Below are positions 47,009 through 56,116 of a stretch of 64,000 nucleotides of DNA, piece after piece. The stretch comes from Leifsonia sp. ALI-44-B (lineage in GTDB: Bacteria > Actinomycetota > Actinomycetes > Actinomycetales > Microbacteriaceae): assembly GCF_001984125.1 (NCBI RefSeq), contig NZ_MTQL01000007.1:1758138-1822137 (forward strand), in the 5' to 3' direction. How positions within the stretch are numbered: position 1 is the stretch's first letter; every line of letters starts with the position of its first letter. The notes beneath the pieces were generated by a model. That model was not told where the DNA came from. It worked only from the letters and a program-made list of their open reading frames with translations, and made no database searches. Made by a program: the position numbers and the translations under genes.

Positions 47009-48784
47009 GTGGTCACGCGTCTCAGTAATTACTTCCTCCGCACCCTCCGTGAAGATCCCTCCGATGCGGAGGTGACGAGTCACCGGTTGCTGGTGCGCGC
47101 GGGCTACATCCGCCGCCAGGCCCCCGGCGTCTTCGCCTGGCTGCCCATCGGCCTGCGGGTCAAGAACAAGATCGAGCAGATCATCCGCGAGGAGATGGCC
47201 GCGGCCGGCGCGCACGAGGTGCATTTCCCCGCGCTGCTGCCGCGCGAGCCCTACGAGATCACCAACCGGTGGACCGAATACGGCGACGCCCTGTTCCGCC
47301 TGCACGACCGCAAGGGTGCCGACTACCTGCTCGCGCCCACGCACGAAGAAGCTTTCACGCTGCTCGTGAAGGACCTCTACGGCAGCTACAAAGACCTGCC
47401 GCTCTCGATCTTCCAGATCCAGGACAAGTACCGCGACGAGGCCCGTCCCCGCGCCGGCCTCCTGCGCGGCCGCGAGTTCACCATGAAGGACGCCTACTCG
47501 TTCGACTACACCGACGCCGGTCTCGACGCGAGCTACCAGGCCCAGCGCGACGCCTACGAGCGCATCTTCCAGCGCCTCGGCCTCGAATACGTCATCGTCA
47601 AGGCGGATGCCGGGGCCATGGGTGGCTCGCGCAGCGAAGAGTTCCTGCACCCGACCCCCGTCGGCGAGGACACGTTCGTGCGCTCCGACCACGGCTACGC
47701 GGCCAACGTCGAGGCTTTCACGACCGTCGTCCCCGAGGCGCTCCCCATCGAGGGGCTGCCCGAGGCCGTCGTGCGCGACACGCCGAACACCCCCACCATC
47801 CAGACGCTCGTCGACGTGGCCAACGCCGAGGCGCCCCGGGACGGTTCCCCCTGGACGGCCGCCGACACCCTGAAGAACGTCGTGCTCGCGCTCACCCACC
47901 TCGACGGAACGCGGGAGCTCGTCATCGTGGGCCTGCCGGGCGACCGCGACGTCGACCTGAAGCGCGCCGAGGTGGCCTTCGCGCCCGCCGAGGTCGAAGC
48001 GGCCACCGCCGAGGACTTCGCCAAGCACCCGGGCCTCGTCAAGGGTTACATCGGGCCCGGTGACCAGCGCGGCCTCGTGCTGGGTGAGAACGGCAGCACG
48101 GGCATCCGCTACGTGCTCGACCCCCGCGTCGTCGACGGCACCTCGTGGATCACGGGCGCCAACGAGGACGGCAAGCACGTCTTCGGCCTCGTCGCGGGCC
48201 GCGATTTCACGGCCGACGGCGTGGTCGAGACGGCCGCCGTGCGCGAGGGCGACGAGGCTCCGGATGGCTCGGGCCCCGTGCACCTCGCCCGCGGCATGGA
48301 GATCGGCCACGTGTTCCAGCTCGGCCGCAAGTACGCCGAAGCGCTCGGCCTCAAGGTGCTCGACGAGAACGGAAAGCTCGTCACGGTCACCATGGGTTCC
48401 TACGGCATCGGCGTCACGCGCGCCCTGGCCATCATCGCCGAGGGCAACAACGACGAGAAGGGCCTCATCTGGCCCGCGAACGTCGCGCCCTTCGACGCGT
48501 ATGTCATCGCCACGGGCCGCGACCAGGCGGTCTTCGAAGCCGCCGATGGTGTCGCCCGGGCGCTCGAGGGCGCCGGTTATGACGTGCTCTACGACGACCG
48601 CCCCAAGGTCTCGCCCGGTGTGAAGTTCGGCGACGCCGAACTCATCGGTGTGCCGAAGATCGTGATCGTCGGCCGCGGTGTCGCCGACGGCGTCGTCGAG
48701 CTGTGGGACCGCCGTTCGGGGGAGCGCACCGAGGTGCCCATCGCCGAGGTCGTCGAGCGCCTGCAGGCCCAGCGCACCATCTGA
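47009..48784 (+). CDS. proS: Prolyl-tRNA synthetase, bacterial type with editing domain
   Basis: Class II synthetase that charges tRNA-Pro. 591 residues: motif 1 region after [14 protein letters not shown], motif 2 in [20 protein letters not shown], an inserted editing domain of the YbaK type at about 225-405 that removes Ala-tRNA-Pro, motif 3 in [13 protein letters not shown], and the anticodon-binding C-terminal domain. Start GTG 47009 follows the -10 box by six bases. A hairpin lies 26 bases after the stop. Confidence 0.97.
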   Translation: MVTRLSNYFLRTLREDPSDAEVTSHRLLVRAGYIRRQAPGVFAWLPIGLRVKNKIEQIIREEMAAAGAHEVHFPALLPREPYEITNRWTEYGDALFRLHDRKGADYLLAPTHEEAFTLLVKDLYGSYKDLPLSIFQIQDKYRDEARPRAGLLRGREFTMKDAYSFDYTDAGLDASYQAQRDAYERIFQRLGLEYVIVKADAGAMGGSRSEEFLHPTPVGEDTFVRSDHGYAANVEAFTTVVPEALPIEGLPEAVVRDTPNTPTIQTLVDVANAEAPRDGSPWTAADTLKNVVLALTHLDGTRELVIVGLPGDRDVDLKRAEVAFAPAEVEAATAEDFAKHPGLVKGYIGPGDQRGLVLGENGSTGIRYVLDPRVVDGTSWITGANEDGKHVFGLVAGRDFTADGVVETAAVREGDEAPDGSGPVHLARGMEIGHVFQLGRKYAEALGLKVLDENGKLVTVTMGSYGIGVTRALAIIAEGNNDEKGLIWPANVAPFDAYVIATGRDQAVFEAADGVARALEGAGYDVLYDDRPKVSPGVKFGDAELIGVPKIVIVGRGVADGVVELWDRRSGERTEVPIAEVVERLQAQRTI

Positions 48785-48810
48785 GCAAACTTCGACACGC
48801 ACGCTCACGG

Positions 48811-48830
48811 GCGGACCGCCGATGGTCCGC
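48811..48830 (+). terminator. Hairpin after proS
   Basis: GCGGACC (48811-48817) and GGTCCGC (48824-48830) with a six-base loop GCCGAT. No T-tract follows, so it may only slow the polymerase or end transcription with help. Confidence 0.5.
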
Positions 48831-48864
48831 TCGCTGCGTGGTGTCGTGCGGGCGCAGAGTCCGG

Positions 48865-48899
48865 TACGCTAGCAAGTTGTTCCGTTCTTGGTGAACGGA
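48865..48899 (+). promoter_or_regulatory. nusA promoter and 5' hairpin
   Basis: TACGCT at 48865-48870 is a likely -10. A hairpin TCCGTTC/GAACGGA (48881-48887 with 48893-48899) would sit at the very 5' end of the transcript, 20 bases before the AGGAGG of nusA. Confidence 0.45.
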
Positions 48900-48924
48900 T
48901 GTATCTGAATAGAGGAGGCCGCCG

Positions 48925-49914
48925 GTGGATATCGACCTCACCGTTTTGAAGATGATGGAGCGGGAACGAGAGATCCCGTTCGACGAGCTCGTGCACATCA
49001 TCGAGCAGGCGATCTTGACCGCCTACATCAAGAGTGAGACGCAGGGCGGCCAGGAAGCTCCAGAAGCCCGGGTCGAACTCAACCGCAAGACCGGCCACGT
49101 GTCGGTGCTCATTCCCGAGCGCGACGAAGAGGGTGTCGTCATCGGTGAATCCGAGACCATGCCGGATGACTTCGGCCGCATCGCCGCTTTCGCCGCCAAA
49201 CAGGTCATCAACCAGCGTCTGCGCGACATCGCCGACGACGCGGTTCTCGGCCAGTTCAAGGGTCGCGAGGGCGACATCGTGGCCGGTGTGATCCAGCAGG
49301 GTCCGAACCCGCGCATGATCCACGTCGACCTGGGAACGGTCGAGGCCATCATGCCTCCCGAGGAGCAGGTGCCGGGCGAGGACTACAAGCACGGTTCGCG
49401 TATCCGCGTCTACGTCACCTCGGTGGCCAAGGGGCAGAAGGGTCCGCAGATCACGGTCTCGCGCACCCACCCGGGTCTCGTGCGCAAGCTGTTCGCGCTC
49501 GAGGTTCCCGAGATCGCGTCGGGTGTCGTCGAGATCATCTCGCTGGCCCGCGAGGCCGGCCACCGCACGAAGATCGCGGTGAAGGCCAATGACCCGAGCG
49601 TCAACGCCAAGGGCGCCTGCATCGGCGAACTCGGCCGCCGCGTGCGCGCCGTCACCGACGAGCTCGGCAACGAGAAGATTGACATCGTCGACTACTCGCC
49701 GAACCTGCCGGTCTTCGTCGCCAACGCCCTGTCGCCCGCCAAGGTCTCGAGCGCTTTCGTGCTCGACGAGGCCACGAAGGCCGTCCGCGCCCTGGTGCCC
49801 GACTACCAGCTCTCGCTCGCGATCGGCAAGGAGGGCCAGAACGCCCGCCTCGCCGCGAAGCTAACGGGCGCGAAGATCGACATCCAACCGGATTCCGTCA
49901 TGGAATCCGATTAG
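48925..49914 (+). CDS. nusA: Transcription factor NusA
   Basis: Binds RNA polymerase and modulates pausing, termination and antitermination. 329 residues: N-terminal polymerase-binding domain, an S1 domain (GDIVAGVIQQGP), and two KH domains, the second ending in LAIGKEGQNARLAAKLTG. The C-terminal acidic repeats of E. coli NusA are absent, as usual in Gram-positives. GTG 48925 with AGAGGAGG eight bases upstream. rimP, which usually precedes nusA, is not here; proS is instead. Confidence 0.96.
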   Translation: MDIDLTVLKMMEREREIPFDELVHIIEQAILTAYIKSETQGGQEAPEARVELNRKTGHVSVLIPERDEEGVVIGESETMPDDFGRIAAFAAKQVINQRLRDIADDAVLGQFKGREGDIVAGVIQQGPNPRMIHVDLGTVEAIMPPEEQVPGEDYKHGSRIRVYVTSVAKGQKGPQITVSRTHPGLVRKLFALEVPEIASGVVEIISLAREAGHRTKIAVKANDPSVNAKGACIGELGRRVRAVTDELGNEKIDIVDYSPNLPVFVANALSPAKVSSAFVLDEATKAVRALVPDYQLSLAIGKEGQNARLAAKLTGAKIDIQPDSVMESD

Positions 49915-49930
49915 AGGTCGATCTTCGCGC

Positions 49931-49964
49931 CGGGGAGAGACGGCGATTCAGCCGTCTCTCCCCG
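49931..49964 (+). terminator. Strong hairpin after nusA
   Basis: Fourteen-base perfect arms, CGGGGAGAGACGGC at 49931-49944 and its complement at 49951-49964, loop GATTCA. It starts 17 bases after the nusA stop. No T-tract. Confidence 0.65.
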
Positions 49965-50196
49965 GTCTCGGGCACAGCCCGAGCACAAGCACAGCTATTC
50001 AGCCACTACCGCGCGGCATCTAGCTCATGCAACCCCAAGGCGTCGCCCCGAAGGCCCCTGGCCCCGAAGGCTCCCGCCCCAAAGGCTCACGGCCCCCGCG
50101 GCCCCCCGCCCCAACACTCACCACAACCCCCAGCAGCCACTCACCCTTCCCCCCAAAAGTGAGTGGCTGAACCCATGTCAGGAGGGGAGTGCTAAG
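49965..50196 (+). other. C-rich spacer with competing hairpins before ylxR
   Basis: No gene. From about 50031 to 50156 the top strand is rich in C and poor in G outside a repeated CCCCGAAGGC-like motif, as in Rho loading sites. GTGAGTGGCTGAA (50159-50171) can pair with AGCCACTCAC (50135-50144) or with TTCAGCCACT near 49998-50008, so two folds exclude each other. The ylxR ribosome binding site AGGAGGGGAG lies just after. The minus strand has several G-runs that could form a quadruplex. Confidence 0.55.
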
Positions 50197-50442
50197 ATGG
50201 AACCACTACGAACGTGCGTCGGATGCCGTTCACGTGCCCCACAAACCCACCTCTTGCGATTCGTCGCGCGCGGTACGGAGCTCGTCGTCGATGAGGCGGC
50301 GGTTCTGCCCGGTCGAGGGGCATGGATCCATCCGAATCTCGATTGTTACCACCTCGCAGAGAAACGCCGAGCTTTCGGTCGCGCTCTTCGCGCTGGCAAC
50401 GCCATCGACACGACACACCTAGAGAAATGGCTGAACGGCTAA
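50197..50442 (+). CDS. ylxR: YlxR family RNA-binding protein
   Basis: 81 residues of the DUF448/YlxR family, with TCVGCRSRAP at the N-terminus and the PGRGAWIHP motif. Basic and small. YlxR proteins bind RNA and, in some bacteria, stimulate RNase P; the gene nearly always sits between nusA and infB, as here. ATG 50197 is preceded by AGGAGGGGAG. Confidence 0.94.
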   Translation: MEPLRTCVGCRSRAPQTHLLRFVARGTELVVDEAAVLPGRGAWIHPNLDCYHLAEKRRAFGRALRAGNAIDTTHLEKWLNG

Positions 50443-50526
50443 TGGACAACTAATGAGCGGCTCGAAATGAGACCCGTCCGTAAGTGAGGTCTGCCCTGTC
50501 CGGGGTCAGACCCAGACAGGAGAATA

Positions 50527-53370
50527 GTGGCTGGAAAACCACGCGTACACGAGATCGCATCCGAACTCGGTGTCGACAGCAAGGTCGCCCTTGCGAAATT
50601 GAAAGAGCTTGGCGAGTTCGTCAAGTCCCCGTCTTCGACGATCGAACCCCCCGTCGCGCGCAAGCTGCGTGCCGCGCTGGAGTCCGAGGCATCGAAGGCT
50701 CCCGCAGCGTCCGGCGCACCCGCGCCGAAGGCTCCCGCGGCCAAGGCCCCCGCGACGGGCGCCGCGTCCGCCGCGAAGCCGTCGTCGGGCCCCACGCCCG
50801 CAACGGCCAAGAAGGCTCAGGATGCTCCGGCTCCCGCGCCCGCTCCGGCAACCCCGGCCAAGGCTGCTCCCGCTCCGGCGGCGCCCGCCGCGCCAGCCGC
50901 CGAGAAGCCCGCTGCTGCATCCGCTCCGACGCCGGCAGCCGCTGCGCCGAAGTCCGAGGCTGCGCCCGCGTCCGATGCTGCCCCGGCAGAGTCGTCCGCA
51001 ACCCCCTCTTCCTCGAAGCCGACCCCCGGCCCCGCGGCTCCTCCCCGTCCGGGTGGCGCAGCAGGTGCCCGTCCCGGCGCCCCGCGTCCGGGTAACAACC
51101 CCTTCGCGTCGTCGCAGGGCATGGGTCAGCGCCCGCCGCGTCCCGGCAACAACCCCTTCGCCAGCGCGCAGGGCATGGGTCAGCGTCCGACGCCGGCCAA
51201 CATCCCTCGCCCGCAGGCTCCTCGCCCCGGCAGCCCCCGTCCCGGTCAGCCGGCACAGGGTCAGCGCCCCGGCGGTCCCGGTCGTCCGGGTGGAGCAGGT
51301 CGCCCCGGTGGCGGCGGCTTCCAGCGTCCCGGCGGTGCCGGTGGCGCCCCCGCGGCCGGTGGCTTCCAGCGTCCCGGCTTCGGCCCCTCGCGTCCCGCGG
51401 GTGGCGGCGGCGGTCGCGGCCGTGGCCCCGGTGGTGGAACCGCCGGTGCGTTCGGTCGTGGCGGCGGCAAGAGCAAGTCGCGCAAGTCGAAGCGTACGAA
51501 GAGGCAGGAATTCGAGCTGCGGGAGGCCCCGTCGCTGGGTGGCGTGAGCGTTCCCCGCGGCGACGGCAACACCGTCATCCGCCTGCGTCGCGGTGCCTCG
51601 ATCTCCGACTTCGCCGACAAGATCGACGCGAGCCCGGGAAACCTGGTCACGGTTCTCTTCCACCTCGGTGAGATGGCCACGGCGACCGAATCGCTCGACG
51701 AGGCCACCTTCGAGGTGCTCGGCGACGAACTCGGCTACAAGATCCAGATGGTTTCCCCCGAGGACGAAGACCGCGAGCTGCTCGAGGGCTTCGACATCGA
51801 CCTCGACCAGGAGCTCGAAGACGAGGGCGACGACCAGCTGGTCATCCGTCCCCCCGTCGTCACGGTCATGGGTCACGTCGACCACGGTAAGACCCGCCTG
51901 TTGGATGCCATCCGAAACGCCAACGTCGTTGCCGGCGAGGCCGGTGGCATCACGCAGCACATCGGTGCCTACCAGGTCGTCACCGAGCACGAGGGCCTCG
52001 AACGCGCCATCACCTTCATCGACACCCCGGGTCACGAGGCGTTCACCGCCATGCGTGCACGTGGTGCGCAGGTGACCGACATCGCGATCCTGGTTGTCGC
52101 GGCCGACGACGGCATCATGCCGCAGACGGTCGAAGCCTTGAACCACGCCCAGGCGGCCAACGTGCCGATCGTGGTCGCGGTCAACAAGATCGACAAGCCC
52201 GACGCCAACCCCGCCAAGGTTCGTCAGCAGCTGACCGAATACGGTCTGGTTGCCGAGGAATACGGTGGAGACGTCATGTTCGTCAACGTCTCGGCTCGCG
52301 AGAACGTGGGCATCCAGGACCTGCTCGACGCCGTTCTGCTCACCGCAGACGCCGGGCTCGACCTGCGCGCCAACCCCGATAAGGACGCACGCGGTGTGGC
52401 CATCGAAGCGAAGCTCGACAAGGGCCGCGGTTCGGTTGCGACCGTGCTCATCCAGTCGGGAACGCTGCGCGTTGGAGACGCCATCGTCGCCGGCACGGCT
52501 TACGGCCGTGTGCGAGCGATGGTCGACGAGAACGGCGACACCGTCGCCGAGGCCGGCCCGTCGCGCCCCGTGCAGGTTCAGGGTCTGTCGAGCGTTCCCC
52601 GCGCTGGCGACACGTTCCTCGTCACCGAGGAAGACCGCACGGCACGTCAGATCGCCGAGAAGCGTGAAGCCGCCGAGCGCAACGCCTCGCTGGCCAAGGC
52701 TCGCAAGCGCATCAGCCTCGAGGACTTCACCCGCGCACTCGAAGAGGGCAAGGTCGAGTCGCTCAACCTCATCATCAAGGGCGACGTGTCGGGTGCTGTC
52801 GAAGCGCTCGAAGAATCGCTGCTCAAGATCGAGGTCGACGACAGCGTGCAGCTGCGCATCATCCACCGTGGTGTGGGTGCTGTCACCGAGTCCGACGTCA
52901 ACCTGGCGACGATCGATAACGCGATCATCATCGGGTTCAACGTCCGCCCCGACCCGAAGGCCCGTGAGCGCGCCGCCCGCGAGGGTGTCGACATCCGGTT
53001 CTACTCGGTCATCTACAACGCACTCGAGGACGTCGAGCAGAGCCTGACCGGCATGCTCAAGCCCGAGTACGAAGAGGTCCAGTCGGGTGTGGCCGAGATT
53101 CGCGAGGTGTTCCGTTCCTCCAAGTTCGGAAACATCGCCGGTGTCATCGTCCGCTCCGGAACGATCACGCGAAACGCCAAGGCTCGCGTCATCCGCGACG
53201 GCGTCGTGGTCGGCGACAACCTGGCCATCGAATCGCTGCGTCGCTTCAAGGACGACGTCACCGAGGTGCGCACGGACTTCGAGGCCGGTATCGGTCTCGG
53301 CAAGTTCAACGACATCCAGATCGGCGATGAGATCGAAACCACCGAGATGAAGGAAAAGCCGCGCGGCTAA
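50527..53370 (+). CDS. infB: Translation initiation factor IF-2
   Basis: GTPase that brings fMet-tRNA to the ribosome. 947 residues. The first ~50 form the IF-2 N-terminal helix domain; residues about 55-310 are Ala/Pro then Pro/Gly/Arg-rich with [13 protein letters not shown] repeats; then a basic patch [12 protein letters not shown]. The GTPase domain has P-loop GHVDHGKT at 449-456, DTPGHEAF, and NKID. Domains II to IV follow. GTG start with ACAGGAGAAT upstream. A hairpin lies directly after the stop. Confidence 0.97.
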   Translation: MAGKPRVHEIASELGVDSKVALAKLKELGEFVKSPSSTIEPPVARKLRAALESEASKAPAASGAPAPKAPAAKAPATGAASAAKPSSGPTPATAKKAQDAPAPAPAPATPAKAAPAPAAPAAPAAEKPAAASAPTPAAAAPKSEAAPASDAAPAESSATPSSSKPTPGPAAPPRPGGAAGARPGAPRPGNNPFASSQGMGQRPPRPGNNPFASAQGMGQRPTPANIPRPQAPRPGSPRPGQPAQGQRPGGPGRPGGAGRPGGGGFQRPGGAGGAPAAGGFQRPGFGPSRPAGGGGGRGRGPGGGTAGAFGRGGGKSKSRKSKRTKRQEFELREAPSLGGVSVPRGDGNTVIRLRRGASISDFADKIDASPGNLVTVLFHLGEMATATESLDEATFEVLGDELGYKIQMVSPEDEDRELLEGFDIDLDQELEDEGDDQLVIRPPVVTVMGHVDHGKTRLLDAIRNANVVAGEAGGITQHIGAYQVVTEHEGLERAITFIDTPGHEAFTAMRARGAQVTDIAILVVAADDGIMPQTVEALNHAQAANVPIVVAVNKIDKPDANPAKVRQQLTEYGLVAEEYGGDVMFVNVSARENVGIQDLLDAVLLTADAGLDLRANPDKDARGVAIEAKLDKGRGSVATVLIQSGTLRVGDAIVAGTAYGRVRAMVDENGDTVAEAGPSRPVQVQGLSSVPRAGDTFLVTEEDRTARQIAEKREAAERNASLAKARKRISLEDFTRALEEGKVESLNLIIKGDVSGAVEALEESLLKIEVDDSVQLRIIHRGVGAVTESDVNLATIDNAIIIGFNVRPDPKARERAAREGVDIRFYSVIYNALEDVEQSLTGMLKPEYEEVQSGVAEIREVFRSSKFGNIAGVIVRSGTITRNAKARVIRDGVVVGDNLAIESLRRFKDDVTEVRTDFEAGIGLGKFNDIQIGDEIETTEMKEKPRG

Positions 53371-53384
53371 TCCCCACCTCCGAA

Positions 53385-53427
53385 CCGGAGCCGGTCGGTC
53401 GCCCCAGGGCGGTTCGACCGGCTCCGG
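53385..53427 (+). terminator. Hairpin after infB
   Basis: CCGGAGCCGGTCG (53385-53397) pairs with CGACCGGCTCCGG (53415-53427). Inner bases GCCCCAGGGC form a second small stem. No T-tract. A -10-like TAAGCT near 53483 could restart transcription for rbfA. Confidence 0.65.
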
Positions 53428-53520
53428 CCGTTAACGGATGTCGGTGCCACGACGGGGCGCTCCGGCATCCGATCACCGAGCGATAAGCTCGAACTCGCAG
53501 ATTTACAGAAAGAGGACACC

Positions 53521-54084
53521 ATGGTCGATCACGCACGCGCCCGCAAGATGGCTGACCGCATCAAAGTGGTCATCGCCGAACGCCTCGACCGCGGCATCAA
53601 AGACCCGCGGCTCGGGTTCGTCACCATCACCGACGTTCAGGTGACGGGCGACCTGCAGCACGCCAGCGTCTTCTACACCGTCTACGGTTCCGACCAGGAG
53701 CGCGCCGACACGCAGGCCGCGCTGAAGTCCGCGACCGGCATGCTGCGCTCCGAGGTGGGCAAGAACATCACGGCGCGCCTGACGCCGTCGCTCGAATTCA
53801 TCCTCGACGCCATCCCCGAGAACGCTCAGCACATCGAAGACCTGCTGCGCACGGCGCGCGAGCGTGACGCCGAGGCGCTGAAGTTGGCGCAGGGCGCGAG
53901 CTACGCGGGCGACGAGAACCCCTACGTGACCGACGCCGACGACGAGGACGACGAGGCGGATGCCGCCGCGGCGCCTGTGGCGGCCGCCGCACCTGTCGCA
54001 GCCGACGAGACTGCCGCGTCTGACGACGAGAGCACCTCGGATGACGACGAAGCCGTCTCTGGCGACGACGACGCCACGAAGTAG
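53521..54084 (+). CDS. rbfA: Ribosome-binding factor A
   Basis: 30S maturation factor that binds the 16S rRNA 5' helix region. 187 residues. The KH-type core spans about 1-120 (ARKMADRIKVVIAERLDRG, DPRLGFVTITDVQVTGDLQ). The last ~55 residues are an Asp/Glu/Ala-rich acidic tail, not present in short homologues. ATG with AGAAAGAGGA upstream. Confidence 0.95.
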   Translation: MVDHARARKMADRIKVVIAERLDRGIKDPRLGFVTITDVQVTGDLQHASVFYTVYGSDQERADTQAALKSATGMLRSEVGKNITARLTPSLEFILDAIPENAQHIEDLLRTARERDAEALKLAQGASYAGDENPYVTDADDEDDEADAAAAPVAAAAPVAADETAASDDESTSDDDEAVSGDDDATK

Positions 54085-54131
54085 CGTTAGCTTTCCTCGG
54101 CGTTGAGCCGGGGAACTCAAGCGATCGGGAG

Positions 54132-54163
54132 ACCGGCGGGCACAGGGTGTCCGCCGGTTTTCT
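54132..54163 (+). terminator. Intrinsic terminator after rbfA
   Basis: ACCGGCGGGCAC pairs with GTGTCCGCCGGT (11 of 12 pairs canonical plus one G-U), loop AGG, then TTTTCTGTT. The best classical terminator in the window; it closes the nusA-infB-rbfA region. Confidence 0.8.
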
Positions 54164-54171
54164 GTTCCCGT

Positions 54172-54189
54172 CGCGAGGCCGGCCTCGCG
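54172..54189. repeat. 18-base perfect palindrome
   Basis: CGCGAGGCC directly followed by GGCCTCGCG, with no spacer, in the rbfA-mutY spacer. Position between convergent genes; function unknown. The rest of the spacer (54190-54359) shows nothing I can support. Confidence 0.6.
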
Positions 54190-54359
54190 TGACAGCCTCG
54201 GGCGACATCGAGACGCGCGCTAGTGAGAGCGTCTGGTAGCGCGGCCGACGCGTCAACGTGTGCCCAGGCACTCAGCTTCCCGGGAAGGGTGGAAGAGCCC
54301 GCGTCAGCGAACCACGTCTTGCGGCGTAGCGCGCCGCGGCTGGGAGGCCGAGGCTGGAG

Positions 54360-55283
54360 TTACGGCAGGACGTAGCCCTCGTCCTCGGGCACCGCGAGGC
54401 CGTCGGCGACGAGACCCGTCAGGGCGCGCTGCAGCTGGTCGACGTCGGGCCACAGGCCCGCGATCTCGGCGGGGGTGACCGGCCGGTGGGTGTGGCGCAG
54501 CTCGGCCATGATGAGCCCGCGCACGTGGCGGTCAGAGCCCTCGTACTTCTTCTGCACGGCCTTCTTCTGGCCCGTGTACTCGGGATAGCCCGCGGCGCGC
54601 CAGCGGCAGACGTCGCGCAACGGGCATTCGTCGCACAGCGGGGAACGGGCCGTGCAGCGGATGGCGCCGAGCTCCATGATGCCCGCGTTGAACGCGCGTG
54701 CGTCGGCCAGATCATCCGGAAGCAGCGCCGTCATGGCAGGAAGGTCGCGTTTGGCCGACGGGGGACCGGGCTGACCGTTGCCGTCGACGGCGCGCGCGAT
54801 GACCCGGCGCACATTCGTGTCGACCACGGGGTGCCGCAGGCCGTATGCGAAGACGCTGACGGCGCGCGCGGTGTAGTCGCCGATGCCCGTGAGTGCGAGC
54901 AGCTGATCGACGTCGGAGGGGACGACCCCGCCGTGCCGCTCGGTGATCTCGACGGCCGCGCGGTGCAGCCACAGGGCCCGTCGGGGATAACCGAGGTTGG
55001 CCCACGCGCGCACGGCCTCCCCAGGCGGCGAGGAGGCCAGGTCGGCGGGTGTCGGCCAGCGCGCGAGCCACTCGTCGAGACGCGGTATGACGCGGGCGAC
55101 GGGCGTCTGCTGCAGCATGAATTCGCTGACCAGCGTTCCCCACGCCGTGAAACCGCGGCGGCGCCAGGGCAGGTCGCGGGCGTTCTCGGCGAACCACGCG
55201 ATGATCGGTGTCGCGACATCCATCGGCGAGGCGTGCTCACGTTCGGCGGCGTCGGGCAGCGGTGATTCGGATGATTCGGGCAT
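54360..55283 (-). CDS. mutY: A/G-specific adenine glycosylase
   Basis: Removes adenine paired with 8-oxoguanine. 307 residues: catalytic Glu54 in SEFMLQQTPV, helix-hairpin-helix LTGIGDYTARAV near 131-142, catalytic Asp155 in VVDTNVRRV, and the 4Fe-4S ligands Cys210, 217, 220 and 226 (C-x6-C-x2-C-x5-C). The C-terminal NUDIX-like domain that reads 8-oxoguanine is missing or reduced to a short winged-helix-like tail, as in other actinobacterial MutY. ATG 55283 follows a -10 box TACTCT by seven bases. Confidence 0.94.
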   Translation of the reverse strand: MPESSESPLPDAAEREHASPMDVATPIIAWFAENARDLPWRRRGFTAWGTLVSEFMLQQTPVARVIPRLDEWLARWPTPADLASSPPGEAVRAWANLGYPRRALWLHRAAVEITERHGGVVPSDVDQLLALTGIGDYTARAVSVFAYGLRHPVVDTNVRRVIARAVDGNGQPGPPSAKRDLPAMTALLPDDLADARAFNAGIMELGAIRCTARSPLCDECPLRDVCRWRAAGYPEYTGQKKAVQKKYEGSDRHVRGLIMAELRHTHRPVTPAEIAGLWPDVDQLQRALTGLVADGLAVPEDEGYVLP

Positions 55284-55290
55284 CGGTTTC

Positions 55291-55296
55291 AGAGTA
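55291..55296 (-). promoter_or_regulatory. -10 box of mutY, leaderless
   Basis: TACTCT on the minus strand, seven bases from the ATG. Confidence 0.5.
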
Positions 55297-55336
55297 CCCG
55301 CCGGTCAAGCCCCGAACGCCCGTCGGGGGTGCGGAG

Positions 55337-55342
55337 TAGGCT
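55337..55342 (+). promoter_or_regulatory. -10 box of the kinase-like gene, leaderless
   Basis: TAGGCT ends six bases before ATG 55349. Confidence 0.5.
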
Positions 55343-55348
55343 GAAAAC

Positions 55349-56023
55349 ATGATGCTGGCGAACACTCCGAGGGTTGTCCTTCTGCGCGATCTGCGCGACG
55401 AGATCTCGCACAACTATGGCGTCGGGCGCACGATCGTGGCGGTCGACGGCATCGGTGGATCGGGCACGACCGAGTTCGCCGACGGGCTGGCCGAGGTGTT
55501 CCGCGAGCAGGGGCGTGCGGCCTTCCGAGCATCCATCGACGACTTCCACCGGCCGCGCACCGAGCGCTACCGCCGGGGTGAGAGCGACCCTCACGGTTTC
55601 TACGAGGACTCGTTCGACTACAGCCTGTTCCGGCGCGTGCTCATCGAGCCCTACCGTTTGGGCGGCAGCGCGGGTTTCCAGCTCGTGGGCTTCGACGAGC
55701 GGCGCGATCAGACGGCGCAGTCGGCCTGGGTCACCGCTCCGCGCGACGCCGTGCTCATCGTCGACGGGGTCTTCCTCAACCGTGACGAGCTGCGGGGCCT
55801 CTGGCACTACTCCATCCGGCTCGACGTGCCCTACAGCGAGGCCTACCGCCGGCTGCACGAGACGCTGGGCGTGGATGCCGATCCCGAGGCTCCCTCGAAC
55901 GCGCGCTACGTGGGCGGGCAAGACCTCTATGAAGCCGAAGGTGACCCGCGCACGCGCGCCACGGCCGTGATCGACAACGCCGACCCCGCGCATCCACGCC
56001 GCCTGTTTCTCGACAGCTGCTGA
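55349..56023 (+). CDS. Uridine kinase-like P-loop protein with altered Walker A
   Basis: 224 residues resembling uridine kinase and phosphoribulokinase-like NTPases: VAVDGIGGSGTTEFAD at 30-45, the substrate-binding IDDFHRPRTERYRRG, and VLIVDGVFLNR as Walker B. Unlike relatives, the Walker A lysine is replaced by Thr40 (GIGGSGTT). The gene is otherwise intact, so it may bind nucleotide weakly, act through another lysine, or have lost kinase activity. Divergent from mutY; truB follows 93 bases later. Confidence 0.8.
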   Translation: MMLANTPRVVLLRDLRDEISHNYGVGRTIVAVDGIGGSGTTEFADGLAEVFREQGRAAFRASIDDFHRPRTERYRRGESDPHGFYEDSFDYSLFRRVLIEPYRLGGSAGFQLVGFDERRDQTAQSAWVTAPRDAVLIVDGVFLNRDELRGLWHYSIRLDVPYSEAYRRLHETLGVDADPEAPSNARYVGGQDLYEAEGDPRTRATAVIDNADPAHPRRLFLDSC

Positions 56024-56116
56024 TCGCCGTGGCACCGCCGCCTCGACCGGCCCCCGCGCGGGCCGAGGTGCGGGTTATGGCAGGATTCTTGCGGGGCTGA
56101 ACGAGGAGTGACGAAC

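Noticed and set aside
46826..48808. 660-codon minus-strand frame across proS
   Set aside because: Antisense shadow; proS shows all class II motifs.
50506..52866. 786-codon minus-strand frame across infB
   Set aside because: Antisense shadow of IF-2; Gly/Arg/Thr repeats reflect the Pro/Ala coding strand.
53405..53427. tRNA-like GGTTCGA
   Set aside because: It is part of the infB terminator hairpin; no cloverleaf can be drawn around it.
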